Shown: positions 1 through 10,825, counted from the stretch's first letter. The stretch: DNA of 64,000 nt from Chlorocebus sabaeus (GCF_047675955.1 NC_132904.1:5001-69000); one strand, 5' to 3'. Numbers and translations: made by a program. The notes: generated by a model not told the origin, from the letters alone.

Positions 1-149
1 GCCGCCTAGCCCTGGGTGGTGAGAACCTCGGTGCGCAGGATTCAGAGCCGCTTTTGGTTTCCCGTTTTCCACACTGAACCATCCTAACTAGTCTCTGACC
101 TTCATTACTCAAGGCTACAAACAGAAAGGAGTTCATTCGCCGTGGATGC
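1..149. other. distal flank of the subtelomeric repeat block
   Basis: Non-repetitive sequence before the CpG-rich array. I see no gene, splice structure or tandem repeat in it. Confidence 0.4.
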
Positions 150-2265
150 GACCCCGAGTTGCCCCAAAGCGAGGCTGAGCAGAACGCTGCTCCACCCTCA
201 TGATGCTCTCTGGGTCTGTGATGAGGACAATACAACTCCGCCCTCGCAAAGGCACAGCGCCGGCGCGGGGCAGGCGCAGAGTCGCAGGCCGGGGCGGCAC
301 TGGCCCAGAGTGCGGCGCGGGCGCGGCGCACAGTAGCAGACCGGGGTGGGGCAGGCGCAGAGTCGCAGGCCGGCGTGGCGCAGGCCGAGAGTCGCGCGAC
401 GGCGCGGCGCAGGCACAGAGTCGCAGCCCGGTGCGGCGCAGGCGCAGACTCACAGGCAAGGGCGGCGCAGGTGCAGAGTCACGCGCCAGCGTGGCGCAGG
501 TCGGCGCAGCTTAGGCGCAGAGTCGCGCGCCGCTGTGGCGCTCAGTAGCAGGCCGGGCGGGGCGGCGCAGGCGCAGAGTCGCACGCCGGCGCGGCGCAGG
601 CAGGCGCAGGCGCAGATTCGCAAGTCGTCGCGGCGCAGGCGCAGAGTCGCGCGCCAGCGCGGCGCAGGCGCACATTCGGAAGTCGTCACAGCGCAGGCGT
701 AGAGTCGGGCGCTGGCGCGGCGCAGGCAGGCGCAGGCGCACATTCGGAAGTCGTCGCGGCGGAGGCGCAGAGTCGGGGCGCAGGCGCAGAGTCCCAGGCC
801 AGGGAGGCGCAGGCGCAGAGTCGCGCACCGGCGCGTCGTAGGCCGGCGCAGGCGCAGAGTCGCATTCCCAGAGTCGCGCGCCGGGGTGGCGCAGGCGGAG
901 ATTCACGCACCGGAGCGGCGCAGGCGCAGAGTCGCGCACCGGCACGTCGTAGGCCAGCGGAAGCGCAGAGTGGCAGGCCCAGAGTCGCGCGCCAGGGCGG
1001 CGCAGGCGCAGAGTCGCAGGCCGGGGCGGTGCAGGCGCAGAGTCGCCGCCGGCGCGTCGTAGGCCGGCGCAGGCGCACAGTCGCAGGCGCAGACTCGCAG
1101 GCCGGCGCGGCGCAGGCCAGCGCAGACGCAGAGTCGTAGGCCGGCGCGGCGCGGGCGCAAAGTCGCAGGCCGGGGCGGGCGCAGAGTCGCGCGCCGGCCC
1201 AGAGTCGCAGGCTGGAGCGACGCAAGAGCAGAGTCGCACGCCGGCGCGGAGCAGGCCGGCGCAGGCATAGAGTCACGGCCCGGTGGGGCGCAGGCCGGCG
1301 CAGGCGCAGAGTCGCAGGCGAATAGTTGCGCGCCGGCGCGGCGCAGGCCTGCGCAGGCGCAGAATCGTATGGCTGCGCGGCGCAGGCGCAGAGTGGCACG
1401 CCGGCTCGGCGCAGGCCAACGCAGGCGCAGAGTCGCACGCCGGCGCGGCGCAGGCCGGCACAGACCAGCGCAGGCGCAGAGTCGCAGGCCGGCGCGGCGC
1501 AAGCCAGCGCAAGCGCAGAGTCGTAGGCCTACGCAGCGCAGGCCCAGTGTCGCAGGCCAGCGCGACGCAGGCGCAGAGTCGCAGGCTGGGACGGGCGCAG
1601 AGTCGCGCGCCGGCTTGGCGCCGGCCGAGAGTCACGGGCGGGCGCGGAGCAGGCCAGCGCAGGCACAGAGTCACACGCCGGCGCGGCGCAGGCCGGCGCA
1701 GAGTCGCGCGCTGGCGCGGCACAGACCCAGAGTCGCAGGCCGGCGCGGCGGAGGCACATAGTCGCAGGCGCAGGCCGGCGCAGGCGCAGAATTGCAAGCG
1801 CGGAGTCGCGCACCCCGCGCGGCGCAGGCGCAGAGTCGCGCGCGCATAGTCGCAGGCCGGCGCAGGCGCAGAGTCGCAAGTTGGCGTGGTGCAGGCGCAG
1901 AGTCGCGCACTGGTGAGGTGCAGGCTGGCGCAGGCGCAGAGTTGCAAGCTCAGTGTGGCGCGCGGGCGCGGCGCAGGCTGGCGCAGGCGCAGAGTGGCAA
2001 ACTCAGTGTCGCGCGCCGGCGCGGCGCAGGCGCAGAGTGGCAGGCGCTTAGTCGCAGGACGGCGCAGGCGCAGAGTTGTACGCCGGCGCGGCGCAGGCCG
2101 GCGCAGGCGCAGAGTCGCAGGCCGGCCCAGGCGCAGAGTGGCACGGCCCGCGCGTTGGGGCGAGGGGGTGGCGGCGCAGGCGCGCAGTCCCACGCTGCGT
2201 GGGCCTGAGGGGGCGCGGTGCAGGCGCACAGACGCTCGCCGCCGGGGGAGCAGCGCAGAGAGGGG
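150..2265. repeat. subtelomeric TAR1-like 29-bp repeat array (TERRA-promoter type)
   Basis: About 2.1 kb of CpG-rich tandem repeat. The main unit is 29 bp (AGAGTCGC..., ending GCGCAGGCGC), mixed with longer 37-39 bp variants that gain an extra GCCGGCGCAG block. The 5' edge near 210-240 (TCTGGGTCTGTGATGAGGAC, then CAACTCCGCC) and the exit near 2270 (CAGTAATCTGAAAAGCCGG) match my memory of human TAR1 subterminal sequence, in the orientation of a short-arm telomere lying to the left. In humans such arrays act as promoters for telomeric-repeat RNA transcribed towards the telomere, here the minus direction. The core GCGCAGGCGC recurs through the array and fits the NRF1 consensus. Long open frames here (up to 332 codons) are arginine/alanine/cysteine-rich artefacts of the repeat. 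Confidence 0.85.
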
Positions 2266-2985
2266 AAACATCAGTAATCTGAAAAGCCGGCCTCGGGTGC
2301 CCCCTGCTTGCAGCCGTGCGCTACAGGTCCCTCTTGCTCACGGTGCTGTGCCACTGCGCCGCCTACTGGCGTCTAGAGCAACTGCAGGGCCCTCTTTCTT
2401 ACAGTGGTGGCCAGCGCCCCTTGCTGGCGTCGGGGCACTACGGGGCCCTCTTGCTGGCAGTATAGTCACGGCATGCCGCCTGCTGGCAGTTGGGGACATT
2501 GCAGTGCTCTCTGGGTCACAGTGTAGTGGCAGCACTCCCAATGCTGGCAGCTGGGGACACTGACCGACCCTCTTCCTCCAAGTGAAGTGGCGGCTGGCTC
2601 CCCGGCTGGCAGCTGGGGACACTGCCGGGCCCTCTTGCTTGCCTTGTAGTGGGGGCACGCCCCCTTCTGGCCGCTGGGGCACTACAGGATCCTCTTCCTC
2701 ACAGTGGAGTGGCAGCACGCCCCCTGCTGCCGACCAGGACACTGCAGGGTCCTCTTGCTCATGGTGTGGTGCCCGTGCGCCACCTGCTGGCAGCTAAGGA
2801 CACTGCTGGATCCTCTTGCTCACAGGATACTCGTCGTACGCCCCCTGCTGGATGCTGGGGACACTGCCGGGCCCTCTTGTTGGCAGTGTCGTTGCAGCAA
2901 AACACCTGCAGGCACATGGGGACTGTGCAGGGCCATCTTGCTCCACGTGTGACGGCTGGCGCCCCCTAAAGGCCGCCTCCTGCAC
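2266..2985. repeat. subtelomeric 61-bp degenerate tandem repeat (TAR1, proximal part)
   Basis: About eleven diverged units of 60-61 bp, each with the pattern CTGCTGGCAGCTGGGGACAC, then CAGGGCCCTCTTGCTCACAG, a GTAGTGGC segment and GCACGCCCCCTGCTGG. This arrangement follows the 29-mer array in human TAR1. Unit spacing can be read from the CTGG boxes near 2366, 2424, 2483, 2543, 2606, 2667, 2727, 2787 and 2848. The array decays after about 2900 and ends before a unique segment at 2990. Confidence 0.8.
2777..2790 (-). promoter_or_regulatory. CTCF-like core, best copy in the 61-bp array
   Basis: GCGCCACCTGCTGG is the exact reverse complement of the CTCF core CCASYAGRKGGCRS. Neighbouring units carry the same box with one or two mismatches, starting at 2356, 2414, 2473, 2657, 2717 and 2838. 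CTCF binding at human subtelomeres is established; occupancy here is not shown by sequence. Confidence 0.55.
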
Positions 2986-3127
2986 CGCTTAAAGTCAGAG
3001 TGCTAGTTATTAAGCGCCATCGGTTCTGGAAATTGATGTCCCGGTTCTTGTCTAACTTGGAAGAAAGATTTTTACCAAGAGACAATATGAAGATGGCAGA
3101 TAACTTCATTCAAAAAAATACAGTGTG

Positions 3128-3433
3128 GGCCGGGCGCGGTGGCTCAAGCCTGTAATCCCAGCACTTTGGGAGGCCGAGACGGGCGGATCACGAGGTCAGG
3201 AGATCGAGACCATCCTGGCTAACACAGTGAAACCCCGTCTCTACTAAAAAATACAAAAAAAACTAGCTGGGCGAGGTGGCGGGCGCCTGTAGTCCCAGCT
3301 ACTCGGGAGGCTGAGGCAGGAGAATGGCGTAAATCCGGGAGGCGGAGCTTGCAGTGAGCTGAGATCTGGCCACTGCACTCCAGCCTGGGCCACAGAGCGA
3401 GACTCTGCCTCAAAAAAAAAAAAAAAAAAAAAA
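3128..3433 (+). mobile_element. AluY, Old World monkey type, full length
   Basis: Complete dimeric Alu with a 3' A tail. The target-site duplication AATACAGTGTG flanks it on both sides, so it is a retrotransposition product. It carries the GGCTCAAGCC and AACTAGCTGGGCGAGGTGG variants shared by the youngest Alus in this window. Confidence 0.93.
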
Positions 3434-4139
3434 TACAGTGTGAAGAGCTTATTGTACAAAAATAAGAGTAGGCTGATCGTGCAGGAAAGCAGCCTGAGAG
3501 TCCTGTGCAGGGAATTTTAGTTTGGACTTCTTCACATTCCTGCCTCTGCCTCAAATCTCTGCCTGTTTTCTTTGTCTGCTTTTCCTGCTACTGCGTTAGG
3601 TCCCCGACTTACCCCACTTAGGCTTGTGGGACCTTCTCACTGCTGGATGAGGCACGTGTGTGGTGATCCATCCGAATCCACTCTGGTACCGGGCTCCTTC
3701 CCGCCATCCCGGGCAGGCTGACAGGAGTCACATTTGGACCTACTGCGTCTATCTCTTTTCAATGTGCTTCTCTGCCCTAATCTGTACTTATGGTGCCAGG
3801 TTTCTTTTAACAGTGTCCCCTTTGTCCTTATCAGCATGTAGCTAGCAATATTGTGACATTATTATTGCCGAGTGAATGATGACTGGGGCATCTTAAGAGG
3901 ATTTCTAGGGTGTTTCTTTCTGCATAGGTACCTCTTCTCCCTCCTACCTGCAATTGACAAGTGCCCATCTGCTCCAGCATTACAGATGCCACTAAATGTG
4001 AATTTTTCGTGGTCCCTCCAGGTGAGCCTTACCAGACTTCCCCTTTTTCAGGAGCTCCCCCTCATCTTCATGTCTAGCCGTCTATCTGCTCTAACAGAGG
4101 CCACTACCCTGTGTCTTTCCCAAAAATAGTGAGGGAACG
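3434..4139. other. unique sequence without recognised gene
   Basis: Short ORFs occur (for example 3872-4129, plus strand), but none matches a family I know, and I see no exon-intron structure. It may be subtelomeric spacer or decayed repeat. Confidence 0.4.
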
Positions 4140-4732
4140 ATTATTGGAAACAATATGCGTGTAGATGAAAACTTTACAACTTACACAAATAATCACTCAA
4201 AATCATCCTTACACTAAAAATGCAAAACTATACAATTTCTACAAGAAACTATGGAAGAAAAGCTATGTGCCTTTGGGTTTGGTCATGAATTTTAACAAAT
4301 GACACACAAGGTTGATATATGCAGAAGAAATGACAATGTGGATTTCTTAATATTTACAGTTTATACTCTGGAAAAGATCTCATTAAGGGAACAAAAAGAC
4401 AAGCCACATATTGGAAAACAAATTGGCAAAATACAGATCTGAGAATCTGTATTCAAAATATAGACAAAATTCTTGAAACTAAACAATAAGTTAAACATCT
4501 CAATTAAAAATGCACACAGTTCTGAACAGACACCTCACCAAAGATGATCTACGGATGGCAAGTAAACATACGAAAAGATGCTCAACATACTACAGAACTG
4601 AAAACCACAATGAGATAGCACGGCTGGTCTTTATCTGTTAGAACTGCTAAACTCTAAAAAAATCACAAATTGCTGGAGGAAAAACAAGAACTCTTTTCAT
4701 TGCTGGTGGAAGACAGTGTGTAACACCAGAAT
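4140..4732 (+). mobile_element. old L1 (L1M-type) ORF2 3'-end fragment
   Basis: A-rich plus-strand sequence with the familiar L1 ORF2 order: an aaacaaattggcaaaa region, ACACCTCACCAAAGATGATC, a CACAATGAGATAGCAC box and a TTCATTGCTGGTGGAA box. It is heavily mutated with no open frame left. Subfamily not assignable by eye. Confidence 0.7.
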
Positions 4733-4919
4733 ATGCCACCCCAAAATATCATGGTAGGAAACCAGAATATGCCACCCCAAAATATGTCCCATTGGCATAA
4801 GAATTATTCTCAGCTGATTACTTTGAAAAAATGCTAAAAAAGGAAGTTCTCAAAACAGAGTAGAAGTTACCCTTGTGTAAGGAAAATTTACATCTATAAA
4901 AGAAATTCCCATTTAAAAG

Positions 4920-4976
<57 letters not shown>

Positions 4977-5343
4977 CCAACCAAGAAGAGAAGGATGACT
5001 AAATCACCAAAGAGTCTTATCAACAGAGAACGCATGGAGTTAAGTCTGTGTAAGAAAACTTACCCTTGTCTAATGTGCTTTTGCTTGTTACCTCCCCACT
5101 ACTGAGCCTCAACTCTTCTTTCTTTAAGTTGAAGATAGCATTTACACTTCATTGAAAGCCACCTGCTGGGGATTTACTCATTTTTCCCTGAGTAGCTCCC
5201 ATGTATCCATAAGGTATACATGTTTTTAAACTTGTCTACTTTTTTCTCATTTTAATCTGTCATTTGTTACAGAGGGTCCCATCTAAGAATTCCATAAAGG
5301 TAGAGAGAAAATTTTTTTTCCTACCCTATTACAAGTTGGGCAG
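4733..5343 (+). mobile_element. probable ERV LTR remnant
   Basis: Starts near AACACCAGAATATGCC and ends with TACCCTATTACA followed by AGTTGGGCAG, a layout typical of ERV1-type LTR ends. A short internal duplication of the ACCAGAATATGCCACCCC segment sits at 4725-4780. The last 73 bases recur almost unchanged at 6150-6222. Family not assigned. Confidence 0.4.
4920..4972. repeat. (CT)n microsatellite
   Basis: A CT dinucleotide tract of about 53 bases with one CCC interruption near its start. Likely length-polymorphic. It lies inside the LTR-like segment. Confidence 0.95.
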
Positions 5344-5557
5344 TTTTTCCCAAAGTTAAACAAGTCTCGCCTTACAATCCAAAAATTACATTCATAAGTA
5401 TTTTGACAGCTACTTTGATATTATTTCCAAACAAAAGCTACCATGCAATTATGTACAGAAGACCTATTCATAATGACCAAAGGAAAAAAAGGAATCAGAA
5501 AGTCTTACAACAGATGACTGTGTGGGAACCCACTCAGACATCAAGAGTTGTCATAGG

Positions 5558-5858
5558 GGCCAGGCACGGTGGCTCATGCCTGTAATCCCAGCACTTTGGG
5601 AGGCCGAGGCAGGTGGATCACGAGGTCAGGAGATCGAGACCATACTGGCTAACGTGGTGAAACCTCGTCTCTACTAAAAAAAAATACAAAAAAAATTAGC
5701 CAGGTGTGGTGGCGAGCACCTGTATTCCCAGCTACTCGGGAGGCTGAGGCAGGAGAATGGCATAAACCTGGGAGGCGGAGCTTGCAGTGAGCCAAGATCG
5801 TGCCACTGCACTCCAGCCTGGGTAACAGAGCAAGACTCTGTCTCAAAAAAAAAAAAAA
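5558..5858 (+). mobile_element. Alu, full length
   Basis: Dimeric Alu with A tail; flanking duplication AAGAGTTGT on both sides. Confidence 0.92.
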
Positions 5859-6149
5859 GAGTTGTTACAGAGATTATTTAAATGAAAACATTTGAGATAA
5901 CGAAGATAAAGAAAGAAATCTTACCAGAACTTACTTTGTCTAATTAGAGCAGAGCTCCCAGAAAATACAGCTGCCATTAACCCCATCCAAGGAGTTTCTT
6001 TCAAATTCAGCTGCCAGGAAGACAGCCTACTCATTCCCATTAGCACTGATAAATGAAAATGAAATCCTAAGCTCCCAAATGACTGAACAGACCCACTCTT
6101 AGCTGAAGAGATCCCAGAGTGACCTTCAAAACTGAGTTCTCGGATTTAC

Positions 6150-6768
6150 AGAGGGTCCCATCTTAGAATTCCGTAAAGGTAGAGAGAAAATTATTTTCCC
6201 TCCCCTATTACAAGTTGGGCAGGATGGGATGACAGGGGTCAGATACACCTCGTTATACCCCCTCCTTTGCTAACCATGATGACGCTTTCTTCCCTAAGGA
6301 TTTAACGGAAACAAGCCTTTCAAAAGACTCCACCACTGATTTCAACCAACTGCCTGAAGCTGCCTCTCCTCTCTTGCCTGATAAGAGACCACCCATGATG
6401 GAGAGGTTCTGGACAGCATACACAGGATGCACAGAGCGAGTTTTCATATCCTCTGCTTCAACTTTTAATGTCAGAGGGCTGAAAACTCCACCCTGGGATC
6501 ATGCTAACACTGCCATTTTTTTGTACATTGGACCCATGAAGGAGCAAGAAACAATTGCGCATGCATGCATTTCTCCTTTCAGAAATATGCATGACTCCTC
6601 CTAGAGCTTATTAGATATGTGTATTTGGCCACGCCACTCAGTATAAATTACTGTTTCCTTTACCTCACCCTTGAAGTGTCTGTTTCTGACTTCTGGCTGG
6701 AGGTTATACTTCCTAGCCTCTCAGGACTATCCTGCAGGCTGCAACCCTCTATAGGAAATAAATCTCTC
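6150..6768 (+). mobile_element. probable ERV LTR remnant (second copy of the LTR-end repeat)
   Basis: Begins with a 73-base near-copy of 5271-5343 (GGGTCCCATC..., ending TTACAAGTTGGGCAG). It continues with LTR-like sequence holding a TATAAATT box near 6641 and an AATAAA near 6757, just before an inserted Alu. Short ORFs are not convincing. Retroviral origin is an inference from these signals. Confidence 0.45.
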
Positions 6769-7070
6769 ACTGGGTGCAGTGGCTCATGCCTGTAATCAAA
6801 GCACTTTGGGAAGCCGAGGCGGGTGGATCACCTGAGACCAAGAGATCGAGACCATCCTGGCCAACATGGTGAAACCCCATCTCTACTAAAAATACAAAAA
6901 TTAACTGGGCATGGTGGCGCATGCCTGTAGTCCCAGCTACTAGGGAGGATGAGGCGGGATAATCACTTCAACCTGGGAGGTGCAGCCTGCAGTGAGCCAA
7001 GATCACTCCACTGCACTCCAGCCTTGGCAACAAGAATGAAACTCTGACTCAAAAAAAAAAAAAAAAAAAA
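6769..7070 (+). mobile_element. Alu, full length
   Basis: Dimeric Alu with a 20-base A tail. A second, severely shortened Alu starts directly after the tail. Confidence 0.9.
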
Positions 7071-7108
7071 GGCCGGGCGCGGTGGCTCAAGCCTGTAATC
7101 CCAGCACT

Positions 7109-7140
<32 letters not shown>
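7071..7140 (+). mobile_element. 38-bp Alu 5' end joined directly to a poly(A) tail
   Basis: Exactly the first 38 bases of a young Alu (GGCCGGGCGC to CCAGCACT), then CA and about 31 A residues. The remaining roughly 240 bases of the element are missing. It sits on the A tail of the preceding Alu. Confidence 0.85.
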
Positions 7141-7142
<2 letters not shown>

Positions 7143-7525
7143 AAATCTCTCCTTTCCAAATTTATGAAGCTCATCATTCTTCATTTGACAGCATTAAAAA
7201 GCATTAAAAAGTTCCATACTCTCCCACAGAAGCCCTAGAAATCTCCATTTTGTTAATCATTTTGGATGCCTGAGAACTTGTAATCCAATGAGTAGAAATG
7301 TTGGTACCCCATTTACGGCTGTCATCCTGCCACTTCTCTGGAGTTTGTGTAAGTCTAAATCTGCAAGGGTCTCATCCCATAAGGACCCTTGTCTCTTTCT
7401 CTGTTGCCTTTGCCCACTGGCTCTGGCAAAAGGGGTCCTTCTTTCTCCTTGGCTCTCTTTGAATATGGGGGCTCCATCTTCTGTGCCACCTTAGGGAATG
7501 CCTTTTGCATGCATGGCTAAGTCGT

Positions 7526-7747
7526 CAGGAGTTCGAGAACAGCCTGGCCAACATGGTGAAACCCCGTCTCTACTAAAAATACAAAATTAGCAGGGTGCGG
7601 TGGCAGGTGCCTGTATTCCCAGCTACTAGGGAGGCTGAGGCAGGAGAATCACTTGAAACCAGGAGGCGGAGGTTGCAGTGAGCCGACATCACATCACTAC
7701 ACTCCAGCCTGGACAACAAGAGCAAAACTCCATCTGAAAAAAAAAAA
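7526..7747 (+). mobile_element. Alu, 5' truncated
   Basis: Starts within the left monomer (GTCAGGAGTTCGAGAACAGC) and runs to a short A tail. Confidence 0.88.
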
Positions 7748-7813
7748 CTTCATTCACCATAATAGGAAGTCATTAGATAATATCTGAAAACTCATAAATT
7801 TAAAAGTTGCATA

Positions 7814-8117
7814 GGGCAGGGCACGGTGACTCACACCTGTAATCCCAGCACTTTGGAAGGTTGAGATAGGCAGATTGCTTGAGTGCAGTAATTCGAGAGC
7901 AGCCTGGGCAACATGGTGAAACCCTGTCTCCATTAAAAGAAAAAAATACCAAAAAATTGGCCAGGTATGGTGGCGTGTGACTGTAGTCCCAGCTACTCAG
8001 GAGGCTGAGGAGGTAGAATCACCTGAGCCTGGGCGGTGGAGGCTGCAGTGAGCCAAGATTGTGTCACTGCACTTCAGTCTGGGAAACCTCAGTGTCTGGA
8101 GACCCTGTCTCAAAAAT
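7814..8117 (+). mobile_element. Alu, older type
   Basis: Complete but diverged Alu (GGCAGGGCACGGTGACTCAC start); the tail decayed to AAAAATAAAC followed by an AAGT repeat. Confidence 0.88.
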
Positions 8118-8828
8118 AAACACATTAAGTAAGTAAGTAAATATTGTATAGTAAGATGTCAATAGACGACGGACTAGAAAGCTACAGCCCCTTCTTTCCT
8201 CACAGAGACACCGAGTTACAACAATATACCGACCAGAATACCTCTGTGAGAATCCTATAAACAGGCTGAGAAATTAGAGCACCTAGGCCATTGTAAAACC
8301 AAGAAGATTTCAGTGAAAAGGGAAGGACAATTCATAGCATTTGGTGTGTCCATCAGTGCTGCTCCCCTATGCCGTACAGTACAGAGCAATCAGGAGAAAA
8401 TTCTTCACACTCAAGCTCTCCCCTTGGAACTGAAACAAAAGAGCTGATCTTTCACCAAACATTTGGACTCGTGTGGGGGCTGCCCAGGGGGCTGCTTTCT
8501 GTTTCACCTGACTCAAAGCACTGATGGGATTAGCGCCGGAATTTTGGAAGCCACTAAAAACAGAGGGAAGAAGCACACTAGAGCCGCAGTTCTGCAGCCA
8601 GATGCCAGGAAGAGCAAGGGATCAAAACAGGTTCAAGAAGTTTTAGAACTCCAGCCAGGCGATTGGTGAAGGTCTTCCTCTGCATAAAGCCAGTATGCAA
8701 ACACTGTAAGAGGTATTCGTTTTTTAGATATTCAAATCTCTGTCTAAAAAAAAGGTTACAAGGCACACAAACAAACAGAGAAACAAGGCCCAATAAAAGA
8801 ACAAGATAAAACTCCAAAACTTGACCTC
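8118..8828. other. non-coding sequence, no feature recognised
   Basis: Opposed short ORFs of 60-80 codons overlap here, none with recognisable similarity. May include decayed repeat. Confidence 0.35.
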
Positions 8829-8968
8829 AGCTGGGCGTGGTGGCTCATGCCTGTAATCCCAGCACTTCGGGAGGCCAAGGCAGGTAAATCTCTTGAGGCC
8901 AGGAGTTTGAGGCCAGCCAGGCCAACATGGTGAAACCCCATCTCTACTAAAAATACAAAAGTTAGCTG
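8829..8968 (+). mobile_element. Alu left monomer, cut off by L1 sequence
   Basis: Left arm of an Alu, ending abruptly at TTAGCTGGG where L1 3'-end sequence begins. The right arm is absent on the far side of the L1, so this is a deletion or chimeric junction rather than a simple nested insertion. Confidence 0.85.
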
Positions 8969-9350
8969 GGGACTGCATAAAGAAAATGTGGCACATATAC
9001 ACCATGGAATACTATGGAGCCATGGAAAACAACGAGTTCATGGCCTTTGCCGGCACGTGGATGAGGCTGGAAACCATCATCCTCAGCAAACCAACACAGG
9101 AACAGAAAACCAAACACCACACGTTCTCACTCATAAGTGGAAGTTGAACAATGAGAACAAATGGACACAGGGAGGGGAACATCACACACCAGGGCCTGTT
9201 GTGGGGTTCGGGTCTAGGGGAGGGATAGCATTAGGAGAAATACCTAATTTAGATGATGGCCTGATGGGTGCAACAAACCACCATGGCACGTGTGTACCTA
9301 TGTAACAAACCTGCACATTCTGCACATGTATCCCAGAACTTGAAGTATTT
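8969..9350 (+). mobile_element. L1 (L1PA/PB-type) 3' end: ORF2 terminus and 3' UTR
   Basis: Contains the L1 ORF2 C-terminal region (CACATATACACCATGGAATA, ACACCACACGTTCTCACTCA) and the 3'-UTR hallmark AACAAACCTGCACATTCTGC. It is 5' truncated to about 380 bp. The 105-codon open frame inside is an L1 remnant. Confidence 0.92.
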
Positions 9351-9861
9351 TAAAACATACATATAAAAGTCACAGGATGTTTGTGATAGTATCTATTACA
9401 CCGATGTTGCCATCACATAGCTGACTATGTGGAGACTCCAAGTGAAATTTCTTGCAGTTGTTAGAGACATGGAAAATCTGTATATCCAGATAAAAACTCG
9501 AAAAATTTTAGAAAAACATTCAGGATTTACAGTCTAGAGCTCTAACACTGGAATCTTTTACAACTTTAAAGTTTAATGATTTACTAAAAATAGTAGGTTG
9601 CAGATGTATTTGAACAGTGTGCCTAGGTAGTATGTTTATATATTAAGATTAAAATGGTCTTCTAAAGTTTACTAATTCTAATATAAACTTTATTGTTTCA
9701 TGTAGACATATCTTTCCGATTCCCAGGATAATTTAAACAATTCAAAGCAACTATTGACTTAGTTCTAGATTGGGATAGCTATTTATGCATTCAAAGCTTT
9801 AGATATGTATTTCAAATTAGAAATGTGTGCTGGTTGTGGAAAGTTGACTTAGAGCCTCAGG
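9351..9861. other. AT-rich sequence, nothing recognised
   Basis: No ORF of note, no tandem repeat and no clear transposon signature. Confidence 0.4.
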
Positions 9862-10171
9862 AAAGTATTGTTTTTGTTTTTGTTTTTTTGAGATGGAGTT
9901 TCACTCTTGTTGCCCAGGCTGGAGTGCAGTGGCACAATCTCAGCTTACTGCAACCTCCTCCTCTCAAGTTCAAGCGATTCTCCCGCCTCAGCCTCCTGAG
10001 TAGCTGGGATTACAGGCATGCACTGCCACGCCCAGCTAATTTTGTATTTTTAGTAGAGATGGAGTTTCTCCATGTTGCTCAGGCTGGTCTCAAACTCCCG
10101 ATCTCAGGTGATCCACCCGCCTCAGCCTCCCAAAGTGCTGGGATTACAGGCATGAGCCACTGCGCCCAGCC
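9862..10171 (-). mobile_element. Alu, full length
   Basis: Reverse-oriented Alu (T tract, GAGATGGAGTTTCACTC, ending CACTGCGCCCAGCC). Flanks share CCTCAGG-AAGT, a slightly diverged target duplication. Confidence 0.92.
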
Positions 10172-10532
10172 ACCTCAGGTAAGTTTTTTTTTCCATGTGA
10201 ACACATTGCTTTCGATTGATGTTATGACCAGAGCAGACAATTAATAAATACCCTTTGAATTAAATGAGTGATTAACTGTAAATATCACAATATATCTTAC
10301 TGGGTATAATTAGATATATCTAGTCCTTGCTGTGACCTAAGAAAGGAATTCTTTTCATTAAATGTTTAATGTCTCACCCTGTTCATACAGCTGGAGTTAC
10401 TGATTCAGTCTGATGTGAATTCAGTCTAATAAAAGACCCATCATTATAACCTGCTCTTATGCTTCCTGTAGTATTGGAACTTCTAACTTGTAGGCAAAAT
10501 AGATATGCTTCATATTCTTAAAAACCACAAGA
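10172..10532. other. AT-rich spacer, nothing recognised
   Basis: About 360 bases between two Alus with no supported feature. Confidence 0.4.
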
Positions 10533-10825
10533 GGCCAGGCTCAGTGGCTCACGACTGTAATCCCAGCACTTTGGGAGGCCAAGGTGGGCGGATCATGACG
10601 TCAGGAGATGGAGACCATCTTGGCTAACACGGTGAAACCCATCTCTACTAAAAATACAAAAAAAACCGGGCGTGGTGGTGGGCGCCTGTAGTCCCAGCTA
10701 CTTGGGAGGCTGAGGCAGGAGAATGGCGTGAACTGGGAAGCGGAGCTTGTAGTGAGTGAGATCGCGCCACTGCACTCCAGCCTGGGCAACAGAGCAAGAC
10801 TCCGTCTCAAAAAAAAAAAAAAAAA
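10533..10825 (+). mobile_element. Alu, full length
   Basis: GGCCAGGCTCAGTGGCTCAC start, A tail at 10809-10825, with a short ACAAGA duplication on the flanks. Confidence 0.92.

Noticed and set aside
133..2271. Very long open frames (up to 332 codons) on both strands
   Set aside because: They follow the 29-bp CpG-rich repeat, are built from Arg/Ala/Cys/Leu runs, overlap in several frames and have no splice or domain signals.
3219..3554. Minus-strand ORF of 111 codons, and dozens of similar ones across the window
   Set aside because: These are the usual open frames of Alu antisense strands (SPRLECSG, SSWDYR type), not genes.
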